Of a DNA stretch of 23,181 nucleotides, positions 1 through 6,318 are shown piece by piece. Origin of the DNA: CAADGL01 sp964643885 (GTDB taxonomy: Bacteria; Planctomycetota; Phycisphaerae; UBA1845; Fen-1342); NCBI GenBank assembly GCA_964643885.1, contig CAZXUI010000075.1:1-23181 (forward strand). The letters run 5' to 3'. The notes under the pieces are model-generated. The model ran no database searches, had not been told where the DNA came from, and worked only from the letters and a program-made list of their open reading frames with translations. Made by a program: the position numbers and the translations under genes. Every line of letters begins with the position of its first letter. Within the stretch, counting starts at the first letter, position 1.

Positions 1-6
1 ATGGGG

Positions 7-81
7 GACCGGCCTCTGGCCGGTCTGTATGGGGGACCGGCCTCTGGCCGGTCTGATTGGGGGACCGGCCTCTGGCCGGTC
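7..81 (+). repeat. Three tandem copies of a CTCTG-loop hairpin, 28-base period
   Basis: The 19-base palindrome GACCGGCCTCTGGCCGGTC occurs at 7-25, 35-53 and 63-81, each preceded by a G5 run, with an exact period of 28 bases. Each copy can fold as a 7-8 bp stem. A fourth copy lies at 13240-13258. The units are almost identical with no unique spacers, so this is not a CRISPR array. No gene is visible in 1-242; the stretch is repeat-rich spacer downstream of rpiB. Confidence 0.9.
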
Positions 82-86
82 ACTGG

Positions 87-109
87 GCGACAGGTCTCCG
101 ACCTGTCGC
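87..109 (+). repeat. Perfect 10-bp-stem hairpin (loop TCC, within CTCCG)
   Basis: Arms GCGACAGGTC and GACCTGTCGC are perfectly complementary around a TCC loop. The element follows the triple hairpin by five bases, and the same pair of elements recurs at 13240-13286. It could help end rpiB transcription, but no U-tract follows on the minus strand, so I treat it as a mobile-type palindromic repeat. Confidence 0.85.
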
Positions 110-191
110 GCTCTCACCCGTCAGGAAAAGCGACCGTAGCCGATGGCTCGAAGAGCGCGTGTTACTCGTCACACGCAGTGCCGGCCCAGTT

Positions 192-208
192 GCGGGCGAG
201 ATGCCCGC
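192..208 (+). repeat. Short hairpin GCGGGC-GAGAT-GCCCGC
   Basis: A 6-bp perfect stem with a 5-base loop lies about 35 bases past the rpiB stop. A further weak hairpin (arms GCGTGT and ACACGC, 157-176) lies beside it. Either could be a transcript-end structure, but neither carries a T-tract. Confidence 0.5.
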
Positions 209-242
209 GCTCCCCCTGTTGCGGAACCATTGACAGGCTGCA

Positions 243-725
243 CTAGCCGGCCCCCTTTTCCTCCGAACATCCCCCCTTCTTCTGGTGGTTCTGCTCATAC
301 GCCCGAATCTTGTCCACCCGCCGCGCGTGCCGCCCCCCCTCGAAGTCCGTCGTCAGCCACACCTTCACCATGCTCTGCATCAGCGCATCCCCCACCAGGT
401 CCGCCGGCAGACACAGAATGTTCGCGTCATTGTGCCGCCGCGAGAGCTGCGCCGTCAGCTCGTCATGGCACAGCGCCGCCCGCACACCCGGAACCTTGTT
501 CGCCGCGATCGACATCCCCAGCCCCGTCCCGCAGAACAGGATGCCCCGCTCCGCCCGCTGCTCCGCAACGTCCCGAGCCACCGCCAGCGCCGCATCCGGA
601 TAGTCGCACGACTCGCGTGTGTCCGGTCCGTGATCCGTCACCTGCGCACCAAGCTGCTCCAGCAGCGCCCGAATCCGCTTCTTCGCCTCGAACCCGCGGT
701 GATCGCTACCAATTACGATCTTCAT
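243..725 (-). CDS. rpiB: Ribose-5-phosphate isomerase B (RpiB/LacAB family)
   Basis: This gene encodes a 160-residue RpiB, which interconverts ribose 5-phosphate and ribulose 5-phosphate in the non-oxidative pentose phosphate pathway. The start MKIVIGSDHRGFEAK is the classic N-terminus of the family. The catalytic-cysteine segment FCGTGLGMSIAANK begins near residue 64, and the conserved HNDAN motif is near residue 98. The ATG overlaps the end of the upstream Sua5/phosphatase gene by 20 bases, so the two are probably co-transcribed and translationally coupled. In Bacillus subtilis the equivalent genes ywlC, ywlE and ywlF are also neighbours, so the gene order is old. The last ~15 residues (lysine-, glycine- and glutamate-rich) are a poorly conserved tail. 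Confidence 0.95.
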   Translation of the reverse strand: MKIVIGSDHRGFEAKKRIRALLEQLGAQVTDHGPDTRESCDYPDAALAVARDVAEQRAERGILFCGTGLGMSIAANKVPGVRAALCHDELTAQLSRRHNDANILCLPADLVGDALMQSMVKVWLTTDFEGGRHARRVDKIRAYEQNHQKKGGCSEEKGAG

Positions 726-1845
726 CGACGAACTCCTCTACACGCGCGGAGACGGCCTTCTCGATCTGATCGGCCGTCCGGCGATAGTCTTCCGCGGTCC
801 CGCCGATCGGGTCCGGCACCGGCCGACCCTCCGGATCGAGCAGGTCGACCCGCACCGTACCCGGCAGCACGTCCAGCACGGACTCGCGATGCTCCGGCGA
901 CATGCAGAACACCCGCTCGGCCCGCTTGAGCAGCTCGATCGTCACGGGCCGACTGCGATGCGCCGTCGCGTCGATCCCCCGCCGGCGAAGCTCCTCCAGC
1001 GTCCCCGACGACGCCGCACCGCCCGAATACGCGTGCGTCCCGGCGGACATCACCACGATCCCTTCGCGCTCCAGCTCGCGCACCTCCACCCCTAGCTGCT
1101 CCGCCAGCTTCTGCCGGAACAGATACTCCGCCAGCGGCGACCGGCACGAGTTCCCCGTGCACACGAACAGTATCTCGCTGCGTGCCATGCGCGCGATTGT
1201 ACGCTCATCCAGCACGCCTGACCGCCTCAGCGAATACGACCGCCCCCGAACCTCCACGATCGTCGACGCCTCGCTCAGCCGCGTCCGCCCCGCATCGATC
1301 GCGATCTCCACCTCCCCACCCAGCTCGTCCAGCGCCGACCCAAGCTCCAGCGGCGCAGGCCGGCCCGCCCGGTTCGCACTGCTCGCGACCACCGGCACCC
1401 CAGCCCCGCTCAGAATCGCCGCGGCCGCCGGATGATCCGGGCAGCGAAGCCCCACTGTCCCCTCGTGAAACAGCTCCCCCAACTGCCCCGCCGGAACGCG
1501 CTCCGCCACCCGCGTCCGCTCCGGGGCAGGCTCTTCGCAGATGATCGTCAGCGGCCCCGGCCACGCCTTCCGCGAGAGCCGCCGCGCCAGCCGCGGCGGA
1601 GACTGCACATACAGCCCCGCATCGGCCCGCCGCCCGAGATGGATCGTGAACGGCTGCGCGTCCGACCGCCCCTTCACCCGCCGCAGCCGCCGCATGGCCT
1701 CGGCCGACGCCGCGTTCGCAGCGATCCCGTAGACCGTCTCCGTCGGCAGAATGACCAGCGCCCCCTCCCGCAGTGCGGTCGCCACGCGGGCCGCCTGGTC
1801 CCCGTAAGCACTTATATCATCAGACTTTAGGATCTCGGTCGGCAT
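706..1845 (-). CDS. Fused L-threonylcarbamoyladenylate synthase (YrdC/YwlC) and YwlE-like low-molecular-weight phosphatase
   Basis: This 379-residue protein has two domains. Residues ~1-215 are a YrdC/Sua5 domain that makes threonylcarbamoyl-AMP for the t6A tRNA modification: PTETVYGIAAN, KGRSDAQPF, WPGPLTII, SSANRAGRP and ASTIV are all visible. Residues ~220-379 are a low-molecular-weight phosphatase with the C-x5-R loop CTGNSCRS (C229, R235) and the acid loop PDPIGG. The loop residue that is Thr in B. subtilis YwlE, a protein-arginine phosphatase, and usually Ile in tyrosine phosphatases is Ser233 here, so arginine phosphatase activity is possible but not shown. ATG 1845 was chosen because the YrdC homology follows it and a TTGACA promoter ends just upstream, whereas the upstream in-frame ATG at 1899 would begin inside that promoter. 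No ribosome site precedes the internal Met at 1188, so this looks like a true fusion. Confidence 0.92.
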   Translation of the reverse strand: MPTEILKSDDISAYGDQAARVATALREGALVILPTETVYGIAANAASAEAMRRLRRVKGRSDAQPFTIHLGRRADAGLYVQSPPRLARRLSRKAWPGPLTIICEEPAPERTRVAERVPAGQLGELFHEGTVGLRCPDHPAAAAILSGAGVPVVASSANRAGRPAPLELGSALDELGGEVEIAIDAGRTRLSEASTIVEVRGRSYSLRRSGVLDERTIARMARSEILFVCTGNSCRSPLAEYLFRQKLAEQLGVEVRELEREGIVVMSAGTHAYSGGAASSGTLEELRRRGIDATAHRSRPVTIELLKRAERVFCMSPEHRESVLDVLPGTVRVDLLDPEGRPVPDPIGGTAEDYRRTADQIEKAVSARVEEFVDEDRNW

Positions 1846-1866
1846 CCGTTCATCCCTGGCGGAGTC

Positions 1867-1895
1867 ATTCTCAGCCCGCCTCCGGACAGTGTCAA
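1867..1895 (-). promoter_or_regulatory. Sigma-70-type promoter for the sua5/ywlE-rpiB operon
   Basis: On the minus strand a perfect -35 TTGACA (1895-1890) is followed after exactly 17 bases by GAGAAT (1872-1867), which matches the -10 consensus at four of six positions. Transcription would begin near 1860, leaving a leader of about 15 bases. Confidence 0.55.
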
Positions 1896-1928
1896 GCAAC
1901 GCCCCGCCGGCCGGCCGCGCCGGCCCGC

Positions 1929-1957
1929 TTGCGACCCGCCCACGAGCACTCTATACT
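1929..1957 (+). promoter_or_regulatory. Sigma-70-type promoter for the small gene at 1999
   Basis: TTGCGA (1929-1934) and TATACT (1952-1957) are separated by 17 bases. The expected start point near 1964 gives a ~35-base leader carrying an AGGAG site (1985-1989). It is divergent from the promoter at 1867-1895, with about 33 bases between the two -35 boxes. Confidence 0.55.
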
Positions 1958-1998
1958 GGCCTGTCTGTCGATTTTTCGCTGGCCAGGAGTGCTGCGGC

Positions 1999-2310
1999 AT
2001 GGACATCAAGCCGGGGACGATCGTCTCGGTCACCGTCACGAAGGCGCCCACCAATGCGGCCGCCGAAAAGACCCTCACGCGCCTCTTCCGCAAGGACCCG
2101 GCCGTCGCCCGGCACCATCGTCTTCAGCAGCGCAAGCGTCCCTCATTCGAAGAATGGCGCCGCGGCAACGCCACCTGGCACCACCAGATGAAGACGAAGC
2201 CGGCCGCCAAGGTCGCTCCCGGCGCCAGCTACAAGCTCCGCGCCACCCTCGACGTCATCCGCGACCTGGCCAGCGTCAGCCGCTTCGTCGACGTCAAGCC
2301 GGCCAAGTAA
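1999..2310 (+). CDS. Small basic protein of unknown function
   Basis: I do not recognise this 103-residue protein. The ATG has an AGGAG ribosome site nine bases upstream and a good promoter before that, so it is very probably expressed. It has no signal peptide or membrane segment. It is rich in Lys and Arg, with a basic central stretch (residues 38-56) and a Trp pair in EEWRRGNATWHH (51-62), then a more regular second half with ATLDVIRDLASVSRFVD (82-98). The positive charge would fit RNA or DNA binding, but that is only inference. It is transcribed alone and meets the convergent DUF1028 gene 18 bases after its stop. Confidence 0.8.
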   Translation: MDIKPGTIVSVTVTKAPTNAAAEKTLTRLFRKDPAVARHHRLQQRKRPSFEEWRRGNATWHHQMKTKPAAKVAPGASYKLRATLDVIRDLASVSRFVDVKPAK

Positions 2311-2328
2311 ACGCTCCGGCCGCAGCGC

Positions 2329-3345
2329 TCACGGCGCCTGCGCGAGAATCTGCTCCAGCAGCTTTGGATCGTCCGGCATCAGTCCCACCTGCGCCAATCG
2401 CGGCACCAGCTCCACCCAGCGCCGCTCTCGCGCAAAAACCCGCTTGAAAACCGGCAGCGACTCTTCCACCTTCCCGCTGCTCGCCAGCGTCACCGCCTGC
2501 CAGAACGGTATCTCCGTGATCTCCGGCGCAAGCTCTGCCGCCCGCGAATACTCCCGGTTGGCCGCCTCGAAGTCGCTCTTCTCGATCGCAAGATCACCCG
2601 CATTCATGTGGTGATACGCCCGCTGAATCTGCACCAGCCGCCGCAGCTCACGCACCGGCTCAGGATGATCCTCCACGCGCAGGTCGAAGCGCCGGTCCTC
2701 CCACGGCTTGCCGCTCGGCTCGGCACGCACGATCAGCAGCGCCGCCGACTGCCGCCCGCGGATATCGCCCCCCTCGCGCTCCGCCGCCTCCAGCGCCGCC
2801 AGCAGCCGCTCCGCCAGGTCCCCCTCGCTGCGGCGATACGCCCCGGCCATCGCCCCCCAGACCGTGTCCTTCTCCATCAGGTTCGCCTGCACGGAAAACT
2901 GCCCCGCCTCGTCCACCACGTGCCCGGCCATCGGAATGCACTTGTCCCCCGTATGCGCCGCCACCCGCCCGGCCGCATCGATCATCGCCACCTGCCGCAC
3001 TTCCGGCCGCGGATCGCTCGCCAGCAGGCCCTTGAGCGCCTCCGGCGCGGTCCGGCCGACACGCATCAGCTCCAGCCCCAGCGGCCCATACGCCGGATCC
3101 ACCAGCGACTGCGTCGCCACCGCCCCCACCCCCGGCTCCGCCCACGGCACGATCGGCCCCACGCTGAACCAGTGCGACTGCACCGCCACACCCAGCTCGC
3201 CCGTCTTCGCATCGCGGGCCACGATCGAATAGGTGCTCACCGGCCGCACGCAGCTCACCCGCGGCGGCTCGCCCCGCCCCGCATCGCCCGCCGAATCATT
3301 GCTCTGAGGTGGAATCATCATCGCGATCAGCCATAGCACCGACAC
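2329..3345 (-). CDS. DUF1028 family protein with TPR-like C-terminal region
   Basis: Residues ~37-235 of this 338-residue protein form a DUF1028 domain, an Ntn-hydrolase-like fold of unproven activity. It opens with STYSIVARDAKTGELGVAVQ, the family hallmark, and continues with GVGAVATQS and AGRVAAHTG. Residues ~255-335 read as TPR-like helices (AANREYSRAAELAPE, EESLPVFKRVF). I chose the GTG at 3345 because AAAGGAG lies five bases upstream. It adds a short hydrophobic stretch (VLWLIAMMIPP) that may be a weak export signal but has no basic n-region. The alternative start is ATG 3321. It lies downstream of cysC on the same strand, 56 bases away; the functional link is unknown. Confidence 0.85.
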   Translation of the reverse strand: MSVLWLIAMMIPPQSNDSAGDAGRGEPPRVSCVRPVSTYSIVARDAKTGELGVAVQSHWFSVGPIVPWAEPGVGAVATQSLVDPAYGPLGLELMRVGRTAPEALKGLLASDPRPEVRQVAMIDAAGRVAAHTGDKCIPMAGHVVDEAGQFSVQANLMEKDTVWGAMAGAYRRSEGDLAERLLAALEAAEREGGDIRGRQSAALLIVRAEPSGKPWEDRRFDLRVEDHPEPVRELRRLVQIQRAYHHMNAGDLAIEKSDFEAANREYSRAAELAPEITEIPFWQAVTLASSGKVEESLPVFKRVFARERRWVELVPRLAQVGLMPDDPKLLEQILAQAP

Positions 3346-3401
3346 GCCCGCTCCTTTGCAGAAATGACGATCGCCCGCGACGGCCGGCCCAAGATCGCAG
3401 A

Positions 3402-4028
3402 CTACCCGCGCGGCGCCGCCAGCAGCCCCCGCTGCTCCAGATACGTAAGCAGCCGCTCCGCCGCCGCCTGCGGCGTCAGCTCGGCCGTCTCCAGCATCAG
3501 CTCCGGCCGCAGCGGCTCTTCGTACGGCGCCGAGACGCCCGTGAACTCCGGAATCTGCCCCGCCTTGGCCTTCTTGTACAAGCCCTTCGGGTCGCGCGAC
3601 TCGCACACGTCCACCGAGGCCTTCACGAACACCTCGATGAACGCAATCTCCGCCTGCTCGTGAATCCTGCGCACCTCGTCGCGGTCGGAGCGATAGGGGC
3701 TGATGAAGCTCGTGAACGTCAGCACGCCCGCATCGGCGAAGAGCTTCGAGACCTCGCCGATCCGCCGGATGTTCTCCGTCCGGTCCTCCGGCGAGAAGCC
3801 CAGGTTCTTGTTCAACCCGTGCCGGATGTTGTCGCCGTCCAGCACGTACGCCAGCCGCCCGCGCTGCACCAGGGCATGCTCGGCCGTAAACGCGATCGTG
3901 CTCTTGCCTGACGCACTCAGCCCGGTCAGCCAGATCGTCGCGCCCTGCTGCCCCAGCAGCCGGAATCGCTCCGCCCGCTCGACGTGCCCCTCGTGCCACG
4001 TGATGTTCGTCGCCGCCTGCTTGCTCAT
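3402..4028 (-). CDS. cysC: Adenylylsulfate (APS) kinase
   Basis: This 208-residue enzyme phosphorylates adenylylsulfate with ATP to give PAPS, for assimilatory sulfate reduction or sulfation. The P-loop GLSASGKS is at residues 36-43. DGDNIRHGLNKNLGF (64-78), ENIRRIGEVSKLF, the FISPYRSDRD segment around 108-117 and DPKGLYKKAKAGQIPEFTG (146-164) are all diagnostic of the family. The start MSKQAATNITWHEG is typical of bacterial APS kinases, and the in-frame ATG 39 codons upstream lies in unconserved sequence. No clear Shine-Dalgarno is seen, and cysK ends 76 bases upstream on the same strand. No sulfurylase gene is in the window. Confidence 0.95.
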   Translation of the reverse strand: MSKQAATNITWHEGHVERAERFRLLGQQGATIWLTGLSASGKSTIAFTAEHALVQRGRLAYVLDGDNIRHGLNKNLGFSPEDRTENIRRIGEVSKLFADAGVLTFTSFISPYRSDRDEVRRIHEQAEIAFIEVFVKASVDVCESRDPKGLYKKAKAGQIPEFTGVSAPYEEPLRPELMLETAELTPQAAAERLLTYLEQRGLLAAPRG

Positions 4029-4104
4029 GGCCGGGATGCTACTGCCCCCCATCCGGCCCGGCAAACCGCCGCCGAAGCCCTCGCTCGCCGGCCCACTCGC
4101 CCGC

Positions 4105-5049
4105 TCAGCCCTGCTGAAACAGCGCCGTCGAGATATACCGCTCACCGGCCGACGCCAGCACCGTCACGATCAGCTTGCCGGCGTTCTCCGGCCGCCGCGC
4201 CACCTGGTCCGCCGCCCATAGCGCCGCACCGGAGCTGATCCCGCACAGGATGCCCTCCTCGCGGGCCGCCCGCCGCGCCCAGGCGATCGCATCATCGTTC
4301 GAAACGCACACCGTGCCGTCCACCACATCCAGATGCAGGTTCTCCGGGATGAAGCCGGCCCCGATCCCCTGAATCTTGTGCGGCCCGGGCTTGAGCGGCT
4401 GGTTCGCCCGAGCCTGCGTGATCACCGGCGAATCCGTCGGCTCCACCGCGATGCACTGAAAGCTCGGCTTGCGCGGCTTGATCACTTCGCCCACGCCCGT
4501 GATCGTCCCGCCCGTCCCCACGCCCGCCACGAGAATGTCCGCCTTTCCGTCCGTGTCGCGCCAGATTTCCTCGGCCGTCGTCTGGCGGTGAATCGCGATA
4601 TTGGCCGGGTTCTTGAACTGCTGCGGAACGAACGCGTTCGGCGTCCGCCCGGCCAGCTCCTCCGCCTTGGCCACCGCCCCGCGCATCCCCTCGGCCGCCG
4701 GCGTCAGCACCAGATCCGCTCCCATGTGCTTCAGGATCGCCCGCCGCTCCAGGCTCATGCTCTCCGGCATCACCAGGATCAGCCGCAGCCCCTTGGCGGC
4801 GCACACGAACGCCAGCGCGATGCCCGTGTTCCCGCTGGTCGGCTCGATGATGACCGTGTCCGGTTTGATCTGCCCCTTGGCGATCCCGTCATTGATCATC
4901 GACACGCCGATTCGGTCCTTCACGCTCAGCGCCGGGTTGAAGAACTCCAGTTTCGCGTACACTTTGGCCTGGCTGGAGATGAGCCGGTTGATCCGAACCA
5001 GTGGAGTGTTCCCGATCGCTTCGGTCATGTTCTCAAACAGGCGAGCCAT
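4105..5049 (-). CDS. cysK: Cysteine synthase A (O-acetylserine sulfhydrylase)
   Basis: This 314-residue PLP enzyme makes cysteine from O-acetylserine and sulfide. The PLP lysine is K44 in NPALSVKDRIG. The substrate loop TSGNTGIALAF starts at residue 71, and the phosphate-binding GTGGTITGVGE is near 175-185. The end GISSGAALWAA...ERYISTALF is typical of CysK and argues against cystathionine beta-synthase. GGGAG lies six bases before the ATG, and a good promoter lies about 115 bases upstream. It is followed on the same strand by cysC, giving a small sulfur assimilation unit. Confidence 0.96.
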   Translation of the reverse strand: MARLFENMTEAIGNTPLVRINRLISSQAKVYAKLEFFNPALSVKDRIGVSMINDGIAKGQIKPDTVIIEPTSGNTGIALAFVCAAKGLRLILVMPESMSLERRAILKHMGADLVLTPAAEGMRGAVAKAEELAGRTPNAFVPQQFKNPANIAIHRQTTAEEIWRDTDGKADILVAGVGTGGTITGVGEVIKPRKPSFQCIAVEPTDSPVITQARANQPLKPGPHKIQGIGAGFIPENLHLDVVDGTVCVSNDDAIAWARRAAREEGILCGISSGAALWAADQVARRPENAGKLIVTVLASAGERYISTALFQQG

Positions 5050-5100
5050 CGCATTCTCCCAGTTGCCGCGCGCAAGAGCCGGCTCCGTTCAGATACCTCC

Positions 5101-5123
5101 GCGGGCGTACACGCCGCGCCCGC
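5101..5123 (-). promoter_or_regulatory. Hairpin in the predicted cysK leader
   Basis: Arms GCGGGCG (5101-5107) and CGCCCGC (5117-5123) form a 7-bp stem in the ~110-base untranslated region predicted between the cysK promoter and its ATG. It matches no riboswitch that I know. It may affect cysK expression or simply be another intergenic palindrome. Confidence 0.3.
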
Positions 5124-5165
5124 ATCACCGCCGCTCATATCGGAGTCGCTCTTCGGCCACTGACG

Positions 5166-5194
5166 ATTCTTTCACGCCGGCTGGCCGCTGTCAA
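5166..5194 (-). promoter_or_regulatory. Sigma-70-type promoter for cysK
   Basis: On the minus strand TTGACA (5194-5189) is followed after exactly 17 bases by AAGAAT (5171-5166). The layout closely resembles the promoter at 1867-1895. The start point would be near 5159, giving a ~110-base leader. Confidence 0.55.
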
Positions 5195-5248
5195 AGCATC
5201 CCGACGGCGACAGATGTCATGCCACGGCCGGCCGGATTGCAGCCGGGG

Positions 5249-5297
5249 GGCAGGCCTCTGTGCCTGCCGTCAGCCGGATGGGGCGGGCATCCCCGCC
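5249..5297 (+). repeat. Two adjacent intergenic hairpins (CTCTGT loop and CATC loop)
   Basis: The first hairpin (5249-5268) has arms GGCAGGC and GCCTGCC around CTCTGT. The second (5282-5297) has arms GGCGGG and CCCGCC around CATC. They lie in the divergent cysK/trmB spacer (5050-5369), whose only other features are the cysK promoter and leader hairpin. The first differs from the hairpin at 7226 by one base in each arm, and the two changes keep the pair intact. Confidence 0.8.
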
Positions 5298-5369
5298 TGC
5301 CAAAGAGCCGCACCAGCCTCGCTCTCCCTTCGGCCCGCGTTATTTCGCCTTTCCGAACTCGGTAGCCCC

Positions 5370-5978
5370 GTGCAAGACGCCCCCCGCCCCATCCCGGTCG
5401 ACCTGAGCGAGCTGGAAGGCCTCTCCTGGACGGCCTTCTTCGGCAGCGACCGCCCGGTCGAGCTCGAGATCGGCACCGGCAAGGCCGGCTTTCTGCTGCG
5501 CCGCGCCCGCGCGCACCCGGAGCGCAACTTCCTCGGCATCGAGTGGGCCAACAAGTTCTACAAGTACGCCGTGGACCGCATGCAGCGCTGGAAGGTGCCC
5601 AACGTCCGCCTGCTGCGGATCGACGCCGCGCATTTCATCCGCGTCGTCTGCCCGCGCGGCTCACTGACCGCCCTGCACGTCTACCACCCCGACCCGTGGC
5701 CCAAGAAGCGCCACCACAAGCGGCGACTCTTTCAGAAACCCTTCGTCGAGGCGGCCGTCGCCTGCCTGAAGCCCGGCGGCCACTGGGCCGTGCAGACCGA
5801 CCACGCGGAGTACTTCGAGCACATCCGCGCGCTGCTGACCACGCATCCGGATCTGTATCAGGTGCCCTTCGACGACCCCGAGTTCGGCGTGGAGGCCTCG
5901 CGCGTGGCGACGAACTTCGAGATCAAGTATCTGCGCGAAGGCCGCCGCATCTACCAGCTCGCCCTCCGCCGCCGGTAA
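5370..5978 (+). CDS. trmB: tRNA (guanine-N7)-methyltransferase
   Basis: This 202-residue enzyme uses S-adenosylmethionine to make m7G46 in the tRNA variable loop. VELEIGTGKAGFLL is the SAM-binding motif I, and FLGIEWANKFYKYA follows it. PDPWPKKRHHKRRLFQ is the near-invariant TrmB signature, and the end (ATNFEIKYLREGRRIYQL) is also typical. The GTG at 5370 is the in-frame start nearest to the conserved region. The open frame continues upstream, but that sequence is made of intergenic hairpin repeats and is unlikely to be coding. No ribosome site is evident, so the exact start is uncertain. Confidence 0.92.
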   Translation: MQDAPRPIPVDLSELEGLSWTAFFGSDRPVELEIGTGKAGFLLRRARAHPERNFLGIEWANKFYKYAVDRMQRWKVPNVRLLRIDAAHFIRVVCPRGSLTALHVYHPDPWPKKRHHKRRLFQKPFVEAAVACLKPGGHWAVQTDHAEYFEHIRALLTTHPDLYQVPFDDPEFGVEASRVATNFEIKYLREGRRIYQLALRRR

Positions 5979-6033
5979 TCCCCGTGCCGTTCGGCCGGTG
6001 GCGTGCCACTGCTCGTCGTCCGGGCAGATCGGC

Positions 6034-6072
6034 GGGTGGCATGCTCTCGCCGCAGGCGTGAGCATGCCACCC
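6034..6072 (+). repeat. Near-perfect 39-base palindrome with GCA loop
   Basis: Arms GGGTGGCATGCTC (6034-6046) and GAGCATGCCACCC (6060-6072) enclose an inner stem CGCC-GCA-GGCG, with a single T-T mismatch between them. The whole forms a 17-bp stem with a three-base loop. It sits between the convergent trmB and mtnP genes, where it could stop transcription from both sides, although no T-tract flanks it. It shares GGGTGGCATG and the GCA loop with the elements at 13119-13242. The rest of 5979-6180 holds no recognisable gene. Confidence 0.85.
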
Positions 6073-6180
6073 ACGGCACAGCACACGCAGAGCGCCGCGC
6101 AGAACTGATTCACTGAACACGCGCTACCGGCGATTGACCATGGCACACGACACCGCGCCGCTCACCGTGTCCCGGCTCCC

Positions 6181-6318
6181 TCACCGCGTCCTCGCGCCGA
6201 ACCCCTGCAACAGCAACACGACATCCGCAAACCCCGTCACACCGTCGCCATCCAGATCGCCGCTCGCGTCGGCAGGGCAGACATGCGATCGGCCGGACCG
6301 CCCTCGGCGAACCGCCCC
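6181..6318 (-). pseudogene. Remnant encoding a dockerin-like C-terminal signature, in frame after the mtnP stop
   Basis: Reading on from the mtnP TGA in the same frame gives 45 codons to the next stop at 6181. They contain CPADASGDLDGDG followed by VTGFADVVLLLQGFG. The D-x-D-G-D-G calcium-loop pattern and the following helix match the dockerin/EF-hand motif often found at the C-termini of secreted planctomycete proteins. It has no start codon or ribosome site of its own. The simplest reading is the surviving 3' end of a lost secreted-protein gene. Stop-codon readthrough on a cytosolic phosphorylase seems unlikely. Confidence 0.5.

Noticed and set aside
1..81. CRISPR-like array (28-base period with a palindromic repeat)
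   Set aside because: The repeat fills nearly the whole period, there are no unique spacers, and the same element occurs singly at 13240.
706..1188. Separate phosphatase gene starting at the internal Met (1188)
   Set aside because: The frame is continuous with the YrdC domain and no ribosome site precedes the ATG, so a fusion is simpler.
3346..3999. N-terminal extension of the DUF1028 frame across this interval
   Set aside because: It is the alternate frame of cysC, whose family motifs are unmistakable. A GTG with a strong ribosome site at 3345 gives a sensible start.
5001..5369. Longer N-terminus for TrmB
   Set aside because: The upstream codons run through the cysK start, its promoter and two hairpin repeats, and show no similarity to TrmB.
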